Origin: Pseudomonas lalkuanensis
GTDB taxonomy: Bacteria > Pseudomonadota > Gammaproteobacteria > Pseudomonadales > Pseudomonadaceae
Direction: 5' to 3'
NCBI RefSeq assembly: GCF_008807375.1
Contig: NZ_CP043311.1
Coordinates: 4,816,001-4,880,000 of the forward strand
Length of the DNA: 64,000 nucleotides
The notes under the pieces: model-generated
Told to the model about the DNA's origin: nothing
The model's database searches: none
What the model saw: only the letters and a program-made list of their open reading frames with translations
Program-made: the position numbers and the translations under genes
Shown here: positions 9,526 to 18,432 of the stretch, piece by piece
Position numbering within the stretch: the stretch's first letter is position 1
How the letters are laid out: each line of letters begins with the position of its first letter

Positions 9526-10002
9526 ATGCGTAACACCTTGCGTAATTTCAGCTTCATCCTGCTTTGCGCCATGGCCGGCATGGCCCAGGCGGCCGACGAT
9601 GCCAAGGCCATAGTCGACGGCTACATGGCTGCCTGGAACGCCCACGACGCCGACAAGGCCGCCAGCTTCCTAGCCGAGGACGCGGAATACTTCGATGCCA
9701 CCGTCGGCACCCCGCAGAAAGGTCGTGCCGCGGCCCGCGACAATGTGATCAAGGTCTTCGTCGGTGCCGTACCCGACCTGAAATGGAAAATGACCAGCGA
9801 GCCCATCGTCAGCGCCGACGGTATCGCCTTCCAGTGGGAGTTCGCCGGTACCAACAGCGGTGCCTGGAGTGCCGAAACCCCGGCCACCAACAAGCCGCTG
9901 AAGTTCGAAGGCGTGAGCTTCATCCGCGTCAAGAACGGCAAGATCACCTACCAGGGCGACTACTACGACGCCCTCGGATTCAACAAGCAACTCGGCTGGT
10001 AA
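9526..10002 (+). CDS. Secreted SnoaL-like / NTF2-fold protein
   Basis: A 158-residue protein with a clear signal peptide (MRNTLRNFSFILLCAMAGMAQA, cleavage after AQA) followed by an NTF2-like SnoaL domain: AIVDGYMAAWNAHDADKAASF starts the first helix and the tail VKNGKITYQGDYYD is the typical last strands. Such ester-cyclase or steroid-isomerase-like folds have varied roles, and the substrate cannot be read from sequence. The start at 9526 is chosen because of the signal peptide and AGGAG at 9513-9517; an earlier in-frame start would run through the repeat. Confidence 0.85.
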   Translation: MRNTLRNFSFILLCAMAGMAQAADDAKAIVDGYMAAWNAHDADKAASFLAEDAEYFDATVGTPQKGRAAARDNVIKVFVGAVPDLKWKMTSEPIVSADGIAFQWEFAGTNSGAWSAETPATNKPLKFEGVSFIRVKNGKITYQGDYYDALGFNKQLGW

Positions 10003-10015
10003 GCCCCTCGCCGTT

Positions 10016-10050
10016 GCATGCCCCTTTCCCGCCACGGGAAAGGGGCATGC
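10016..10050. terminator. Perfect 15-bp hairpin after the SnoaL-like gene
   Basis: GCATGCCCCTTTCCC (10016-10030) pairs perfectly with 10036-10050 around a 5-base loop, 13 bases after the stop codon at 10002. No U-run follows, so termination may need Rho or the hairpin may only stabilise RNA. A CCCTCT-class hairpin follows at 10080-10112. Confidence 0.45.
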
Positions 10051-10166
10051 GGCCGCTATTGCCTCCGATGTAATTGCAGCCCCCTCTGCCTGAGGGAGAG
10101 GGCAGGAGGGGGAAATATCTCAGGCGTGCACCAGAGCTGGCCTGTACTCAAAAGCACCATATCGGC

Positions 10167-11150
10167 CTAGACCCCAGCCGCCCCCGCCAGCCCCTTCTCC
10201 GCCAGCCACGCCGGGTTGAACAGCCGTCCCGCATACAACCCGCCCCGATCACAGAGCAGCGTCACCACGCGATGCCCCGGCCCCAACTGGCGCGCCACCT
10301 GTACGGCGGCAGCGAGGTTGATGCCGGAGGATCCGCCGACGAACAGCCCCTCCTCCCGCAGCAGGTGATAGACCATCGCCACACAGGCCGGGTCGTCCAC
10401 TTGCACGGCGTCGTCGATGGGCGTGCCTTCGAGATTGGCGGTGACGCGTGTGGTGCCGATACCTTCGGTGATGGAGTTGCCCTCGGCCACCAGCTCGCCG
10501 CGCCTGACCCAGTTGTACAGCGCGCTGCCCATGGGGTCGGCGAGGACGATGCGGATTTTGGTGTCACGCCCCTTGAGGTAGCGCGCCACCCCGGCCAGGG
10601 TTCCGCCGGTGCCGGTAGCGCAGACAAAGGCATCCAGCCGGCCCTCGGTATCGGCCCAGACTTCCGGACCGGTGGTTTCGAAGTGGGCCTGGCGATTGGC
10701 GATGTTGTCGAACTGGTTGGCCCAGATCGCGCCGGGCAGCTCGGCGGCCAGGCGGCCGGCGATCTTCTGGTAGTTGTCCGGGTCCTTGTAGGGCTTGGGC
10801 GGAACCGGACGCACCTCTGCGCCAAGGGTACGCAGCAGGTCGAGCTTTTCCGGGGACTGGTTGTCCGGTATCACGATGATGCAGCGATACCCGCGCGCCG
10901 CACAGATATGCGCCAGGCCGATGCCGGTATTGCCGGCGGTGCCCTCCACCACCGTGCCACCGGGGAACAGGCGTCCCTCGCGTTCGGCGTCGTCGATGAT
11001 GTAGCGGGCGGCGCGGTCCTTGACCGAGCCGCCGGGGTTGAGGAATTCGGCCTTGGCCAGGATGTCGCAGCCGGTCTCGGCGCTGAGGCTGTCGAGGCGC
11101 AGCAAGGGCGTATTGCCGATGGTACCGATGAAACCTTCGCGGATCGCCAT
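10167..11150 (-). CDS. PLP-dependent cysteine synthase family protein (CysK-like)
   Basis: A 327-residue fold-type II PLP enzyme. The PLP lysine is in NPGGSVKDRA (about residue 43), the substrate-binding loop reads EGTAGNTGIG where classical CysK has TSGNTG, and the phosphate-binding/C-terminal motifs TGTGGT and GGSSGINL are intact. It probably makes cysteine from O-acetylserine and sulfide, but the altered loop (Thr-Ala for Ser) leaves room for a related beta-replacement reaction. The strong ribosome site AGGAGG lies 6 bases before the ATG. It is convergent with the SnoaL gene. Confidence 0.92.
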   Translation of the reverse strand: MAIREGFIGTIGNTPLLRLDSLSAETGCDILAKAEFLNPGGSVKDRAARYIIDDAEREGRLFPGGTVVEGTAGNTGIGLAHICAARGYRCIIVIPDNQSPEKLDLLRTLGAEVRPVPPKPYKDPDNYQKIAGRLAAELPGAIWANQFDNIANRQAHFETTGPEVWADTEGRLDAFVCATGTGGTLAGVARYLKGRDTKIRIVLADPMGSALYNWVRRGELVAEGNSITEGIGTTRVTANLEGTPIDDAVQVDDPACVAMVYHLLREEGLFVGGSSGINLAAAVQVARQLGPGHRVVTLLCDRGGLYAGRLFNPAWLAEKGLAGAAGV

Positions 11151-11203
11151 GCTGCACCTCCTCGAGGAGCATGGGGACGAACAGTTTCAGTCTAGCTGCA
11201 CGG

Positions 11204-11641
11204 TCATTCGCCTATGTCTTCGTTCCACAGCTCCGGACGGGCCTCGATGAAGTCCTCCATCAGCTTCACGCACTCGGCGTCCTGCAACACCTCCAGCTCC
11301 ACGCCCCGGGAACGCAGCAGCTCCTCCTCCCCCAGGAAGGTGCGGTTCTCGCCGATGATCACCCTGGGAATCCCGTAGAGCAGGATCGCCCCGCTGCACA
11401 TGGAACAGGGCGAGAGCGTGGTGTAGAGCACCGACTCGCGGTAGACGCTGGCGCTCTGGCGGCCGGCGTTCTCGAAGGCGTCCATCTCGCCGTGCTTGAT
11501 GGCGCTGCCTTCCTGGATGCGGCGATTGTGGCCCCGGCCGATGATGCGGCCCTTGTGGACGATCACCGAGCCGATGGGAATCCCGCCCTCGGCCAGTCCC
11601 TGGCGGGCTTCTTCAATGGCGGCTTGCATGAAGGGGTCCAT
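11204..11641 (-). CDS. Cytosine/nucleoside deaminase, yeast Fcy1-like
   Basis: A 145-residue zinc deaminase of the CDA fold. The zinc/proton shuttle motif is HGEMDAFENAG and the second motif is TTLSPCSMCSGAI. The C-terminal ending RPELWNEDIGE and the segment YGIPRVIIGEN follow yeast cytosine deaminase closely, which points to free-base cytosine (or a similar pyrimidine) as substrate rather than tRNA adenosine. The ATG at 11641 follows AAGGAAC and matches the family start. An overlap with the SulP gene exists only if a longer frame is used. Substrate is inferred. Confidence 0.88.
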   Translation of the reverse strand: MDPFMQAAIEEARQGLAEGGIPIGSVIVHKGRIIGRGHNRRIQEGSAIKHGEMDAFENAGRQSASVYRESVLYTTLSPCSMCSGAILLYGIPRVIIGENRTFLGEEELLRSRGVELEVLQDAECVKLMEDFIEARPELWNEDIGE

Positions 11642-11678
11642 GTTCGTTCCTTGTGTTCCCGTGGATTGAGCCACCGGT

Positions 11679-13385
11679 TTACCCGCCCGGCTGCGGGTCC
11701 TGCAAGTCCTGTTTCGCCAACCAGATCCGGTAGGCATTGATACCTGCCCGCACCGAGCTGAACACCAACGGGGGCTTCAACTCGCCCAGTTCGCCGGAGC
11801 GCTGCAACAGCTCGTAGGCCGGGCCGAACAAGCGGGAGAATCCGAAAAAGACGCCCCGGGCCTCCAGGGTCTGCTTCACTTCGCGCAGTGTGGCGAGGCC
11901 GGTGAGGTCCAGGTTGATCATGGTTTCGGCATTGAGCAGCACCGCGCGGGGCCGGTCCGCCTGCTCCACCAGGTGCAGCAGGCGCTGCTTGAAATAATCG
12001 GCGTTGAAGAACAGCAGGGGCGCGTCGAAGCGGTAGATCAGCAGGCCGGGCAAGGTGGTCGCCTGTGGATAACGACTCAGTTCCACCTGGCCATCGACGC
12101 CTTCCATCCAGCCCAGCACCGCATCGGTGGGACGGTACGTGAGGTACAGCAGGCGCAGCAGGGCCAGGCTGATGGCCACGAAGATACCCGGCAGCACACC
12201 GACACCCAGCACCCCCACCGTGGTGAGCAGGCACAGCCCGCACTCGAAGCGGCTGAGGCGCCAGAACGCCTTGAGCGCGCGAAAGTCGATCAGCCCCCAG
12301 CCGGCCAGCATCAGCACCGCGCCCAGGGCGGCGATGGGCACCCAAGCCAGCGGCCCATGGAGAAACACCAGCACGGCGACTATCACCAGGGCCACCACCA
12401 CACTGACCATCTGGGTCTTGCCGCCGACCAGGTCATTCACCGCGGTGCGCGAGTCCGCGCCGCTGATGACGAAGGCCTGGGACACACCCGCGCCGACGTT
12501 GGCCAGGCCCAGGGCGATGAATTCATGGTTGGCGTCGATGGTGTAGCCGTGGCGGGCGGCAAAGCTGCGGGCCGTGAGCATGGCGCTGCAGAAGCTGACG
12601 ATGGTGATACCGATGGCATCGCGCAACAGGCTGAGCAACTCGGGGTAATTGGCGCGCGGCCAGCTCAGTTCCGGCAGGCCCGCCGGAACCGCGCCCAGCA
12701 GTTCCACGCCGTACCGGTCCAGCCCCAGCCCGGCGGCCGCCAGCGAAGCCAGCACGATCGCCACCAGGGCCACCGGCAGACGTGGCCAGCGGCGAGGCAG
12801 GAGAATCAGCACGAGCAGAGTCGACGCCCCCAGTGCCAGGGTCGGCAGGTGGGTATCGGCCAGGTTGCGGATCATGGCCAGCAGGCCGGCGATAAAGCCG
12901 CTGGTTTCACTCTGGTAGCCCAGCAGCTTGCCAAGCTGGCCGGCCAGCAGGCTGAGGCCGATACCGTTCAGGTAGCCGACGAGGATGGGCCGCGAAAGGA
13001 AGCTGGCGATGAATCCGGCACGAATGAAGCCGGCGAGGATGGACAGCACGCCCACCATCACCGCGACGATCATCGACAGGTGGATCAGCCGCTGCGGATC
13101 GCCGGCCGCCAGCGGGGTGATGGCGGCGGCCACCATGGCGGCGGTGGCGGCGTCGGGCCCGACCATCAGCTGCCGGGAGCCGCCCACCAGGGCATAGATC
13201 AGCATCGGCAGGATGCAGGCATAGAGCCCCACCTGGGCGGGGAAGCCGATGATCTGCGCATAGGCGATGGCGGTAGGTATCTGTACCGCCGCTACTGACA
13301 GGCCCGCCATGAGGTCCGGTCGCAGCCATTGGCGGCGATAATGGAAACGGCTGACGCGATCACGCAGCCTGTGGATAAGGAACAT
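11679..13385 (-). CDS. SulP-family inorganic anion transporter with STAS domain
   Basis: A 568-residue inner-membrane transporter of the SulP/SLC26 family. Residues about 25-400 carry the membrane core, with the family signature GLSVAAVQIPTAIAYAQIIG near the start and AFVISGADSRTAVNDL further on. The C-terminal STAS domain (about 425-540) includes LPGLLIYRFDAPLLFFNADY and INLDLTGL. Possible substrates are sulfate, bicarbonate or other anions; the sequence does not decide. The ATG at 13385 is preferred on family length; a GTG at 13457 would add 24 residues. Confidence 0.9.
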   Translation of the reverse strand: MFLIHRLRDRVSRFHYRRQWLRPDLMAGLSVAAVQIPTAIAYAQIIGFPAQVGLYACILPMLIYALVGGSRQLMVGPDAATAAMVAAAITPLAAGDPQRLIHLSMIVAVMVGVLSILAGFIRAGFIASFLSRPILVGYLNGIGLSLLAGQLGKLLGYQSETSGFIAGLLAMIRNLADTHLPTLALGASTLLVLILLPRRWPRLPVALVAIVLASLAAAGLGLDRYGVELLGAVPAGLPELSWPRANYPELLSLLRDAIGITIVSFCSAMLTARSFAARHGYTIDANHEFIALGLANVGAGVSQAFVISGADSRTAVNDLVGGKTQMVSVVVALVIVAVLVFLHGPLAWVPIAALGAVLMLAGWGLIDFRALKAFWRLSRFECGLCLLTTVGVLGVGVLPGIFVAISLALLRLLYLTYRPTDAVLGWMEGVDGQVELSRYPQATTLPGLLIYRFDAPLLFFNADYFKQRLLHLVEQADRPRAVLLNAETMINLDLTGLATLREVKQTLEARGVFFGFSRLFGPAYELLQRSGELGELKPPLVFSSVRAGINAYRIWLAKQDLQDPQPGG

Positions 13386-13466
13386 CGGAGCCGTCCGCTT
13401 GAGATAACTCCAGAAGCTTAGGCCCACAACGCCGGGGAGGCCCCGGCGCCGCGTCACTTTTGAGAA

Positions 13467-13880
13467 TTATTGATCCTTCTCACAGTTGATCATCCAGGGC
13501 ACGCCGAAGCGGTCCACCAGCATGCCGAAACGCGCGGCCCAGAAGGTCTGCGCCAGGGGCATCTGCACCTGGCCGCCCTCGGCCAGGGCGTTGAACACCC
13601 GCTCGGCCTCGACGACTCGGTCGACGTTGATCGAAACGCTGATGCCGCTGATGCCCTGGAAAGGTGCCTGGGGCGGGCAGTCCGAGCCCATGATCACCTG
13701 GTCACCCACGGCCAGGCGGGCATGCATGATCTTGTCGCGGAAGTTCTCCGGCACATCGCCGCAGGCGGGGCTTTCGGCGAAGGTCAGGAAGGCTTCGAGC
13801 GTGCCGTTCAGCACCTTGGCGTAGAACTGGAAGGCAGGGCCGCACTGGCCGTCGAACGTGAGGTAGGGGTCGATTTTCAT
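13467..13880 (-). CDS. PhnB-like VOC-fold protein
   Basis: A 137-residue glyoxalase/bleomycin-resistance (VOC) fold protein of the PhnB/YjdN type: KIDPYLTFDGQCGPAFQFY at the start and the closing FGVPWMINCEK are family hallmarks. Proteins of this type lack a firmly known reaction. It lies 28 bases after a DGPF-type gene in the same direction; these two families are often found together. Confidence 0.9.
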   Translation of the reverse strand: MKIDPYLTFDGQCGPAFQFYAKVLNGTLEAFLTFAESPACGDVPENFRDKIMHARLAVGDQVIMGSDCPPQAPFQGISGISVSINVDRVVEAERVFNALAEGGQVQMPLAQTFWAARFGMLVDRFGVPWMINCEKDQ

Positions 13881-13908
13881 GAGGGTCTCCTGTCCGTGTC
13901 TTCAGCGC

Positions 13909-14331
13909 TCACTGCTGTTTGGCTTTCTCGAATACGCGTTGTTCCTGCTCGCGCAATTCGGGGGTGAACTCTTCGCCGAAATCCTCGGCCTCGAACACCT
14001 GGCGGATCTCGATTTCAGAATCGGAAAGCATCGGGTTGGGGCAACGCTTGACCCACTCGATGCACTCTTCCAGGGAATTGACCTTGAACAGCCAGAAGCC
14101 GGCGATCAGTTCCTTGGTTTCCGCGAAGGGACCGTCGACGACGGTGCGGTCCTTGCCCTTGAACTGCACGCGCGCCCCCTTGGAGCTGGGATGCAGCCCC
14201 TCACCGGCGAGGAGGATTCCGGCATTGACCAGCTCTTCGTTGTACTGGCCCATGGCCGTGAGCAGTTCCGTGCTGGGCATGATGCCGGCTTCCGATTCCT
14301 TGGTTGCTTTGACTATCACCATGAAGCGCAT
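13909..14331 (-). CDS. YciI-like DGPF-domain protein
   Basis: A 140-residue protein with the DGPF (YCII-related) domain: MRFMVIVKATKESEAG at the start and the name-giving VVDGPFAETKELIAGFW in the middle. A Glu/Gln-rich tail follows (about residues 112-140). AGGAGAAAGACA before the ATG fixes the start at 14331. It forms a probable two-gene operon with the PhnB-like gene downstream. Such pairs often accompany ECF41-type sigma factors, but none is visible here. Molecular function unknown. Confidence 0.88.
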   Translation of the reverse strand: MRFMVIVKATKESEAGIMPSTELLTAMGQYNEELVNAGILLAGEGLHPSSKGARVQFKGKDRTVVDGPFAETKELIAGFWLFKVNSLEECIEWVKRCPNPMLSDSEIEIRQVFEAEDFGEEFTPELREQEQRVFEKAKQQ

Positions 14332-14647
14332 TGTCTTTCTCCTGTTGGGTGGCATGGACGCCAGCCTGCGGCCGCTGCCTGCTGACTGTGCCAATTGGTC
14401 GAAGGGCAAACGACGAGATCGACAACAGGCCGAAAATATTTTTCGAGGGCGCAGGACTGGAACAGCGTAGCCCTGGATGGAGAAGTTGCGCGGATGGGGT
14501 GACGGGTGAGCGAGGGGCGGGTTCGCTGCCTCACCTCGGATGCGTCAGTTCAGGCCCGTACGTGCTTCAGGATTGCGTGAGCCTCGTCGGCGCGAGTCAC
14601 CCCTCGCCCTCTGGGAGAGAGGCCGGGGGTGAGGGGTGTGTCGGGCA
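14332..14647. other. Gene-free interval between recJ and the DGPF gene
   Basis: 316 bases without a credible gene. The only structure I see is a long hairpin at 14598-14638 (CACCCCTC and GAGGGGTG as outer arms, CCCTCT and AGAG inside) of the CCCTCTCC repeat class, close to the recJ stop codon. A promoter for the DGPF operon should lie near 14340-14450, but I cannot assign one. Confidence 0.6.
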
Positions 14648-16363
14648 TCAGCGCGGGGCGATGTGGGCGACCATCAGCTGCACGCTTTCCTGGCCACGGA
14701 ATTCGTTCACGTCGAGCTTGTAGGCCAGTTCGGCCCAGCGGACGCTGGCGTTAGGCCATTGCTCGCGATCGATGTTGAAGGCGATGCCGTCCAGCTGTAC
14801 CGAGCCGCACTCGCTCTTGAGCACCAGCTTCAGGTGGCGCTCTCCGACCAGGCGCTGCTGGACGATCTGGAACACGCCGTGGAACACCGGCTCGGGGAAA
14901 TGCTGGCCCCAGGGGCCGGCCAGGCGCAGGGCGCGGGCCAGTTCCAGATGGAATTCCTCGATGCTCAGCTGGCCGTCGGAGAGCAGACGACCGGTGAGGT
15001 CATCTTCATCGAGCTGGCGGCGGGTCTCAGCGTCGAAGGCGGCGGCGAATGCACCGAAGTTTTCCACAGGCAGGGACAGGCCGGCCGCCATGGCGTGACC
15101 GCCGAATTTGCTGATCAGGCCGGGATGGCGCGCGGCAACGGCATCCAGCGCATCGCGGATGTGAAAGCCCGGCACCGAGCGCGCCGAGCCCTTGAGCAGG
15201 CCATCGCCGGCATCGGCGAAGGCGATGGTCGGGCGGTGGTAACGCTCCTTGAGGCGCGAGGCGAGGATGCCGATCACGCCCTGGTGCCAGTCCGGCTCGA
15301 ACACGCAGAGGCCGAAGGGCATGTCCTCGATGGGCAGGTTCTTCAGCTGGGCCAGGGCCTCGCGCTGCATGCCCTGCTCGATGGCCTTGCGGTCCTGGTT
15401 GAGCTGGTCCAGTTGCACCGCCATGTCGCGGGCCTGGGCCTCGTCTTCGCAGAGCAGGCATTCGATGCCCAGGCTCATGTCGTCCAGGCGGCCAGCGGCG
15501 TTCAGGCGCGGGCCGAGGATGAAGCCGAGGTCGGTGGAGGTGATGCGTCCTGCCGGGCGTCCGGCGACTTCGAGGATCGCCTTGAGCCCGGGTCGGGCGC
15601 GACCGGCGCGGATGCGCGCCAGGCCCTGGTGGACCAGGATGCGGTTGTTGGCGTCCAGGGGCACCACATCGGCCACGCTGCCCAGGGCCACCAGATCGAG
15701 CAGGTCGCCGAGGTTGGGTTCCTTGAGGCCGGCGCGGGCGAACCAGTCCAGCTCGCGCAGGCGCGCGCGCAGGGCCATCAGCACGTAGAAGATGACGCCG
15801 ACACCGGCCAGGGACTTGCTGGGGAAGTCGCAGCCGGGCTGGTTGGGGTTGACGATGGCATCCGCCGCCGGCAGTTCCGGCCCGGGCAGGTGGTGGTCGG
15901 TGACCAGCACTTTGAGCCCGGCGGCCTTGGCGGCGGCTACGCCTTCGACGCTGGAGATGCCGTTATCCACAGTCACCAGCAGGTCGGGACGGCGCTCCAG
16001 GGCCACGGCGACGATTTCCGGCGTCAGGCCGTAGCCGTATTCGAAACGGTTGGGGACCAGGTAGTCGACATGGAAGGCACCGAGCATGCGCAGGCCGAGT
16101 ACGCCAACGCTGCTGGCGGTGGCGCCGTCGGCATCGAAGTCGCCGACGTAGAGGATGCGCTGGCGCTTTTCCAGGGCTTCGACCAGCAGTTCCACCGCCG
16201 CGTCGATGCCCTTGAGCTGCTGGTACGGGATCAACCGCGCCAGGCTCTTGTCCAGCTCGGCTGCCGATTGCACGCCACGGGACGCATAGAGGCGGGTCAA
16301 CAGCGGTGGCAGGTCGCCCAGGTCGGGCAGGACATCAGGCAGGGCGCGGTGTTCGATACGCAT
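14648..16363 (-). CDS. recJ: Single-stranded-DNA-specific exonuclease RecJ
   Basis: A 571-residue 5'-3' ssDNA exonuclease used in RecF-pathway recombination and mismatch repair. The DHH-family metal motifs are present: YVGDFDADGATA (motif I, about residue 75), VTDHHLPG (the DHH motif) and the later GSVADVVPL segment; the DHHA1 region contains KFGGHAMAAGL. Length equals the family norm. The ATG at 16363 is used because upstream residues are not RecJ-like and run into a CCCTCTCC repeat. Confidence 0.95.
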   Translation of the reverse strand: MRIEHRALPDVLPDLGDLPPLLTRLYASRGVQSAAELDKSLARLIPYQQLKGIDAAVELLVEALEKRQRILYVGDFDADGATASSVGVLGLRMLGAFHVDYLVPNRFEYGYGLTPEIVAVALERRPDLLVTVDNGISSVEGVAAAKAAGLKVLVTDHHLPGPELPAADAIVNPNQPGCDFPSKSLAGVGVIFYVLMALRARLRELDWFARAGLKEPNLGDLLDLVALGSVADVVPLDANNRILVHQGLARIRAGRARPGLKAILEVAGRPAGRITSTDLGFILGPRLNAAGRLDDMSLGIECLLCEDEAQARDMAVQLDQLNQDRKAIEQGMQREALAQLKNLPIEDMPFGLCVFEPDWHQGVIGILASRLKERYHRPTIAFADAGDGLLKGSARSVPGFHIRDALDAVAARHPGLISKFGGHAMAAGLSLPVENFGAFAAAFDAETRRQLDEDDLTGRLLSDGQLSIEEFHLELARALRLAGPWGQHFPEPVFHGVFQIVQQRLVGERHLKLVLKSECGSVQLDGIAFNIDREQWPNASVRWAELAYKLDVNEFRGQESVQLMVAHIAPR

Positions 16364-16389
16364 GAAGGGTCCAATCTTTGAATCGACTT

Positions 16390-16412
16390 CCCCTCTCCCT
16401 CCCGGGAAAGGG
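16390..16412. repeat. CCCTCTCC-class hairpin upstream of recJ
   Basis: CCCTCTCCC with GGGAAAGGG forms a short imperfect stem between yaeQ and recJ, a further member of the hairpin class seen at 4906 and 7828. Confidence 0.45.
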
Positions 16413-16464
16413 CCTTGGGGCGAGAGCTCGGCGCCCTGCCCCCGGAAATCCTCCGGACTTCCGA

Positions 16465-17004
16465 TCAACGTTCCCCGGCGAGCCACTCCAGGGGAATTTC
16501 ATGCTGGCCGCGCTCATCGGTGATGAACAGCGAACCGTCGCTGATCATCACGCTCCAGCTCACCGAGCGCGGCAGGTCGCGGGCGAGTTCTTCCAGGGCT
16601 TCCTGGTTGACGCCGACGACGTTGATGTTCTTCAGGTTGCGCACGCCGTCCAGCACCTTGGTCTGCCACACGCGCAAGTTGCCGTAGGCCACCAGGCTGA
16701 AGCGCTCGGTACGCCGCGAGCACCAGGTGATGCGCTCGGCATCCGGCTGGCCCACTTCGATCCAGTGCAGGACGCGGTCGTCCAGACTCTTTTCCCACAA
16801 CGCGGGCTCGTCCACATCCGACAGGCCACGGCCAAAGGACAGCTGCTCGTGGTACCAGAGGGCGTAGGCGATCAGACGCACGGCCAGGCGTTCTTCGGTT
16901 TCCGAGGGATGCTTGGCAACGGTGAAGCGCAGGTTCTCGTAGACGCTGCGATCCAGGTCCGTGAGGTTGAGCTCGACTTTGTAGGGGGTCGCTTGGAGGG
17001 CCAT
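16465..17004 (-). CDS. yaeQ: YaeQ family protein
   Basis: A 179-residue protein of the YaeQ family (PD-(D/E)XK-nuclease-like fold). The N-terminus MALQATPYKVELNLTDLDR and the segment HPSETEERLAVRLIAYAL are family hallmarks. The family was linked long ago to RfaH-independent suppression of haemolysin transcription in E. coli, but its reaction is not established. It lies 101 bases upstream of recJ in the same direction. Confidence 0.92.
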   Translation of the reverse strand: MALQATPYKVELNLTDLDRSVYENLRFTVAKHPSETEERLAVRLIAYALWYHEQLSFGRGLSDVDEPALWEKSLDDRVLHWIEVGQPDAERITWCSRRTERFSLVAYGNLRVWQTKVLDGVRNLKNINVVGVNQEALEELARDLPRSVSWSVMISDGSLFITDERGQHEIPLEWLAGER

Positions 17005-17076
17005 GGCGGGCTTCTTGGTTATTCGCGGAGGGCGGCAAGTCTACCCTGATTCCGCTGCCTTGGCTGGGTCTTCCGG

Positions 17077-18231
17077 CTAATCGGCGGGATAGCGCTGGAT
17101 GCGGTTGCGGCCCTTGTCCTTGGCGGCATAGAGAGCGTCGTCGGCCAGGGAAAGCAGGCGGAACAGGTCGTAGCCGGCTTCCCTGGAGCTGACGATGCCG
17201 ATGCTGACGCTGAGCTCGCCCGGCTCCTGGAACGGCAGCTCGGCGAACTCGCGACGGATGCGCTCGGCCACCTGGGCACCGGCTTCGTCGTCGGCGTCGG
17301 CCAGCAGGCAGGCGAACTCCTCTCCGCCAATGCGGCCGAACACATCCTGCTTGCGCATGCTGCCAACGGCGATCCGGGTGAAGGCCACCAGGGCTTCATC
17401 GCCGCTGGCATGCCCGTAGTTGTCGTTGAGGCGCTTGAAGTGGTCGAGGTCGCACAGCAGCAGCGCCACCGGCTCTCCCCGGTGCTCGCAGCTTTCCAGC
17501 AGGTATTCGCCGGTGGTCATGAAGGCGCGGCGGTTACCGACGCCGGTGAGGGGATCGCAGTAGGCGGCGGCGCGGAACTTCAGTTCCGCACGTTCCTTGA
17601 CCATGGACAGGGTGACGAAGGAGATGCCGATGGCGTAAAGCAGGGTCTCGAACACCAGCAGGGAGAAGAAGTTGGTGCCCTGCCCGCTGCTGGCCACCGC
17701 CGCGTCGAAAGGCATGCCGCGGTCGACGATGATGCGCACACAGTAAAAGCCCATGTGGAAGAGCGTCAGGGCCAGGGCCGGCAGGTAGGCGACCTCCAGG
17801 CTCTGGCGGCTGCGCCACAGTTCGTAGGCGCTGAGGCCGGTATAGCAGACGGTGATCAGCGAACTGACCGCGATGCGCACCGTGAGCGACTCGTAGAACG
17901 CCGGATTGAGGCAGAGCACCGTCCAGATCACCGCGCCCGCGCAGATACCCGGCACGTGCGGCTGGCGCCCGGCGAACACGCGCATGGTGGTCCAGGTCAT
18001 GGCGGCGCTGATGTGCAGCACCACGTTGCCGATCACCAGCGGCAGGTAATCCACACCCATGCCACGCAGGCTACCCAGGACGGTGCCCAGCACGCCCAGC
18101 AGCAGCGCGGCGGACAGGTAGCCGAGGGTCGGCTCGCGACGGCCGCGGCGCCAGGCGTGGAGCATGAGAATGCCCACCAGGGCGAGGATGTAGATATCCA
18201 CAAGCACCAGGGTGGGCACATTCAATTGCAT
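17077..18231 (-). CDS. Membrane-bound diguanylate cyclase (GGDEF)
   Basis: A 384-residue protein with about six to seven membrane segments (residues about 8-200, starting LVDIYILALVGILMLHAW) and a C-terminal GGDEF domain. The active-site loop is GGEEF (about residue 304) and the inhibitory I-site R-K-Q-D sits exactly five residues before it, so it should make c-di-GMP with product inhibition. The second half of the domain holds VSIGIVSSREAGYD and the closing YAAKDKGRNR. AGGAGG precedes the ATG at 18231. It is divergent from the CoA-transferase gene. Confidence 0.92.
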   Translation of the reverse strand: MQLNVPTLVLVDIYILALVGILMLHAWRRGRREPTLGYLSAALLLGVLGTVLGSLRGMGVDYLPLVIGNVVLHISAAMTWTTMRVFAGRQPHVPGICAGAVIWTVLCLNPAFYESLTVRIAVSSLITVCYTGLSAYELWRSRQSLEVAYLPALALTLFHMGFYCVRIIVDRGMPFDAAVASSGQGTNFFSLLVFETLLYAIGISFVTLSMVKERAELKFRAAAYCDPLTGVGNRRAFMTTGEYLLESCEHRGEPVALLLCDLDHFKRLNDNYGHASGDEALVAFTRIAVGSMRKQDVFGRIGGEEFACLLADADDEAGAQVAERIRREFAELPFQEPGELSVSIGIVSSREAGYDLFRLLSLADDALYAAKDKGRNRIQRYPAD

Positions 18232-18432
18232 GGTCCCTCCTCCCGGCGCGTACTGGGCGACAAGCGGCAGAGGATGGCAGCACGTGTTGGCATGGCGTTC
18301 GGCGTGTGCGAATCGGGATCCTGCCAAGCACTTTAAGTCGCCCTGCACAGGGGCGCCAGCGGTAAACCGGACTGTTCGCGGCAGGCCCCACGGAGTAGAG
18401 TCGCCGCCACCGCCTGGACCCTGGATATCCCG

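Noticed and set aside
13386..13457. Longer SulP start at a GTG (13457)
   Set aside because: The extra residues are not family-like and the GTG sits only 10 bases from the stop of the upstream gene without a clear ribosome site.
14636..16381. 581-codon reading frame opposite recJ
   Set aside because: RecJ on the minus strand has all DHH motifs; the opposite frame is low-complexity (Ala/Gly/Val/Gln) translation of it.
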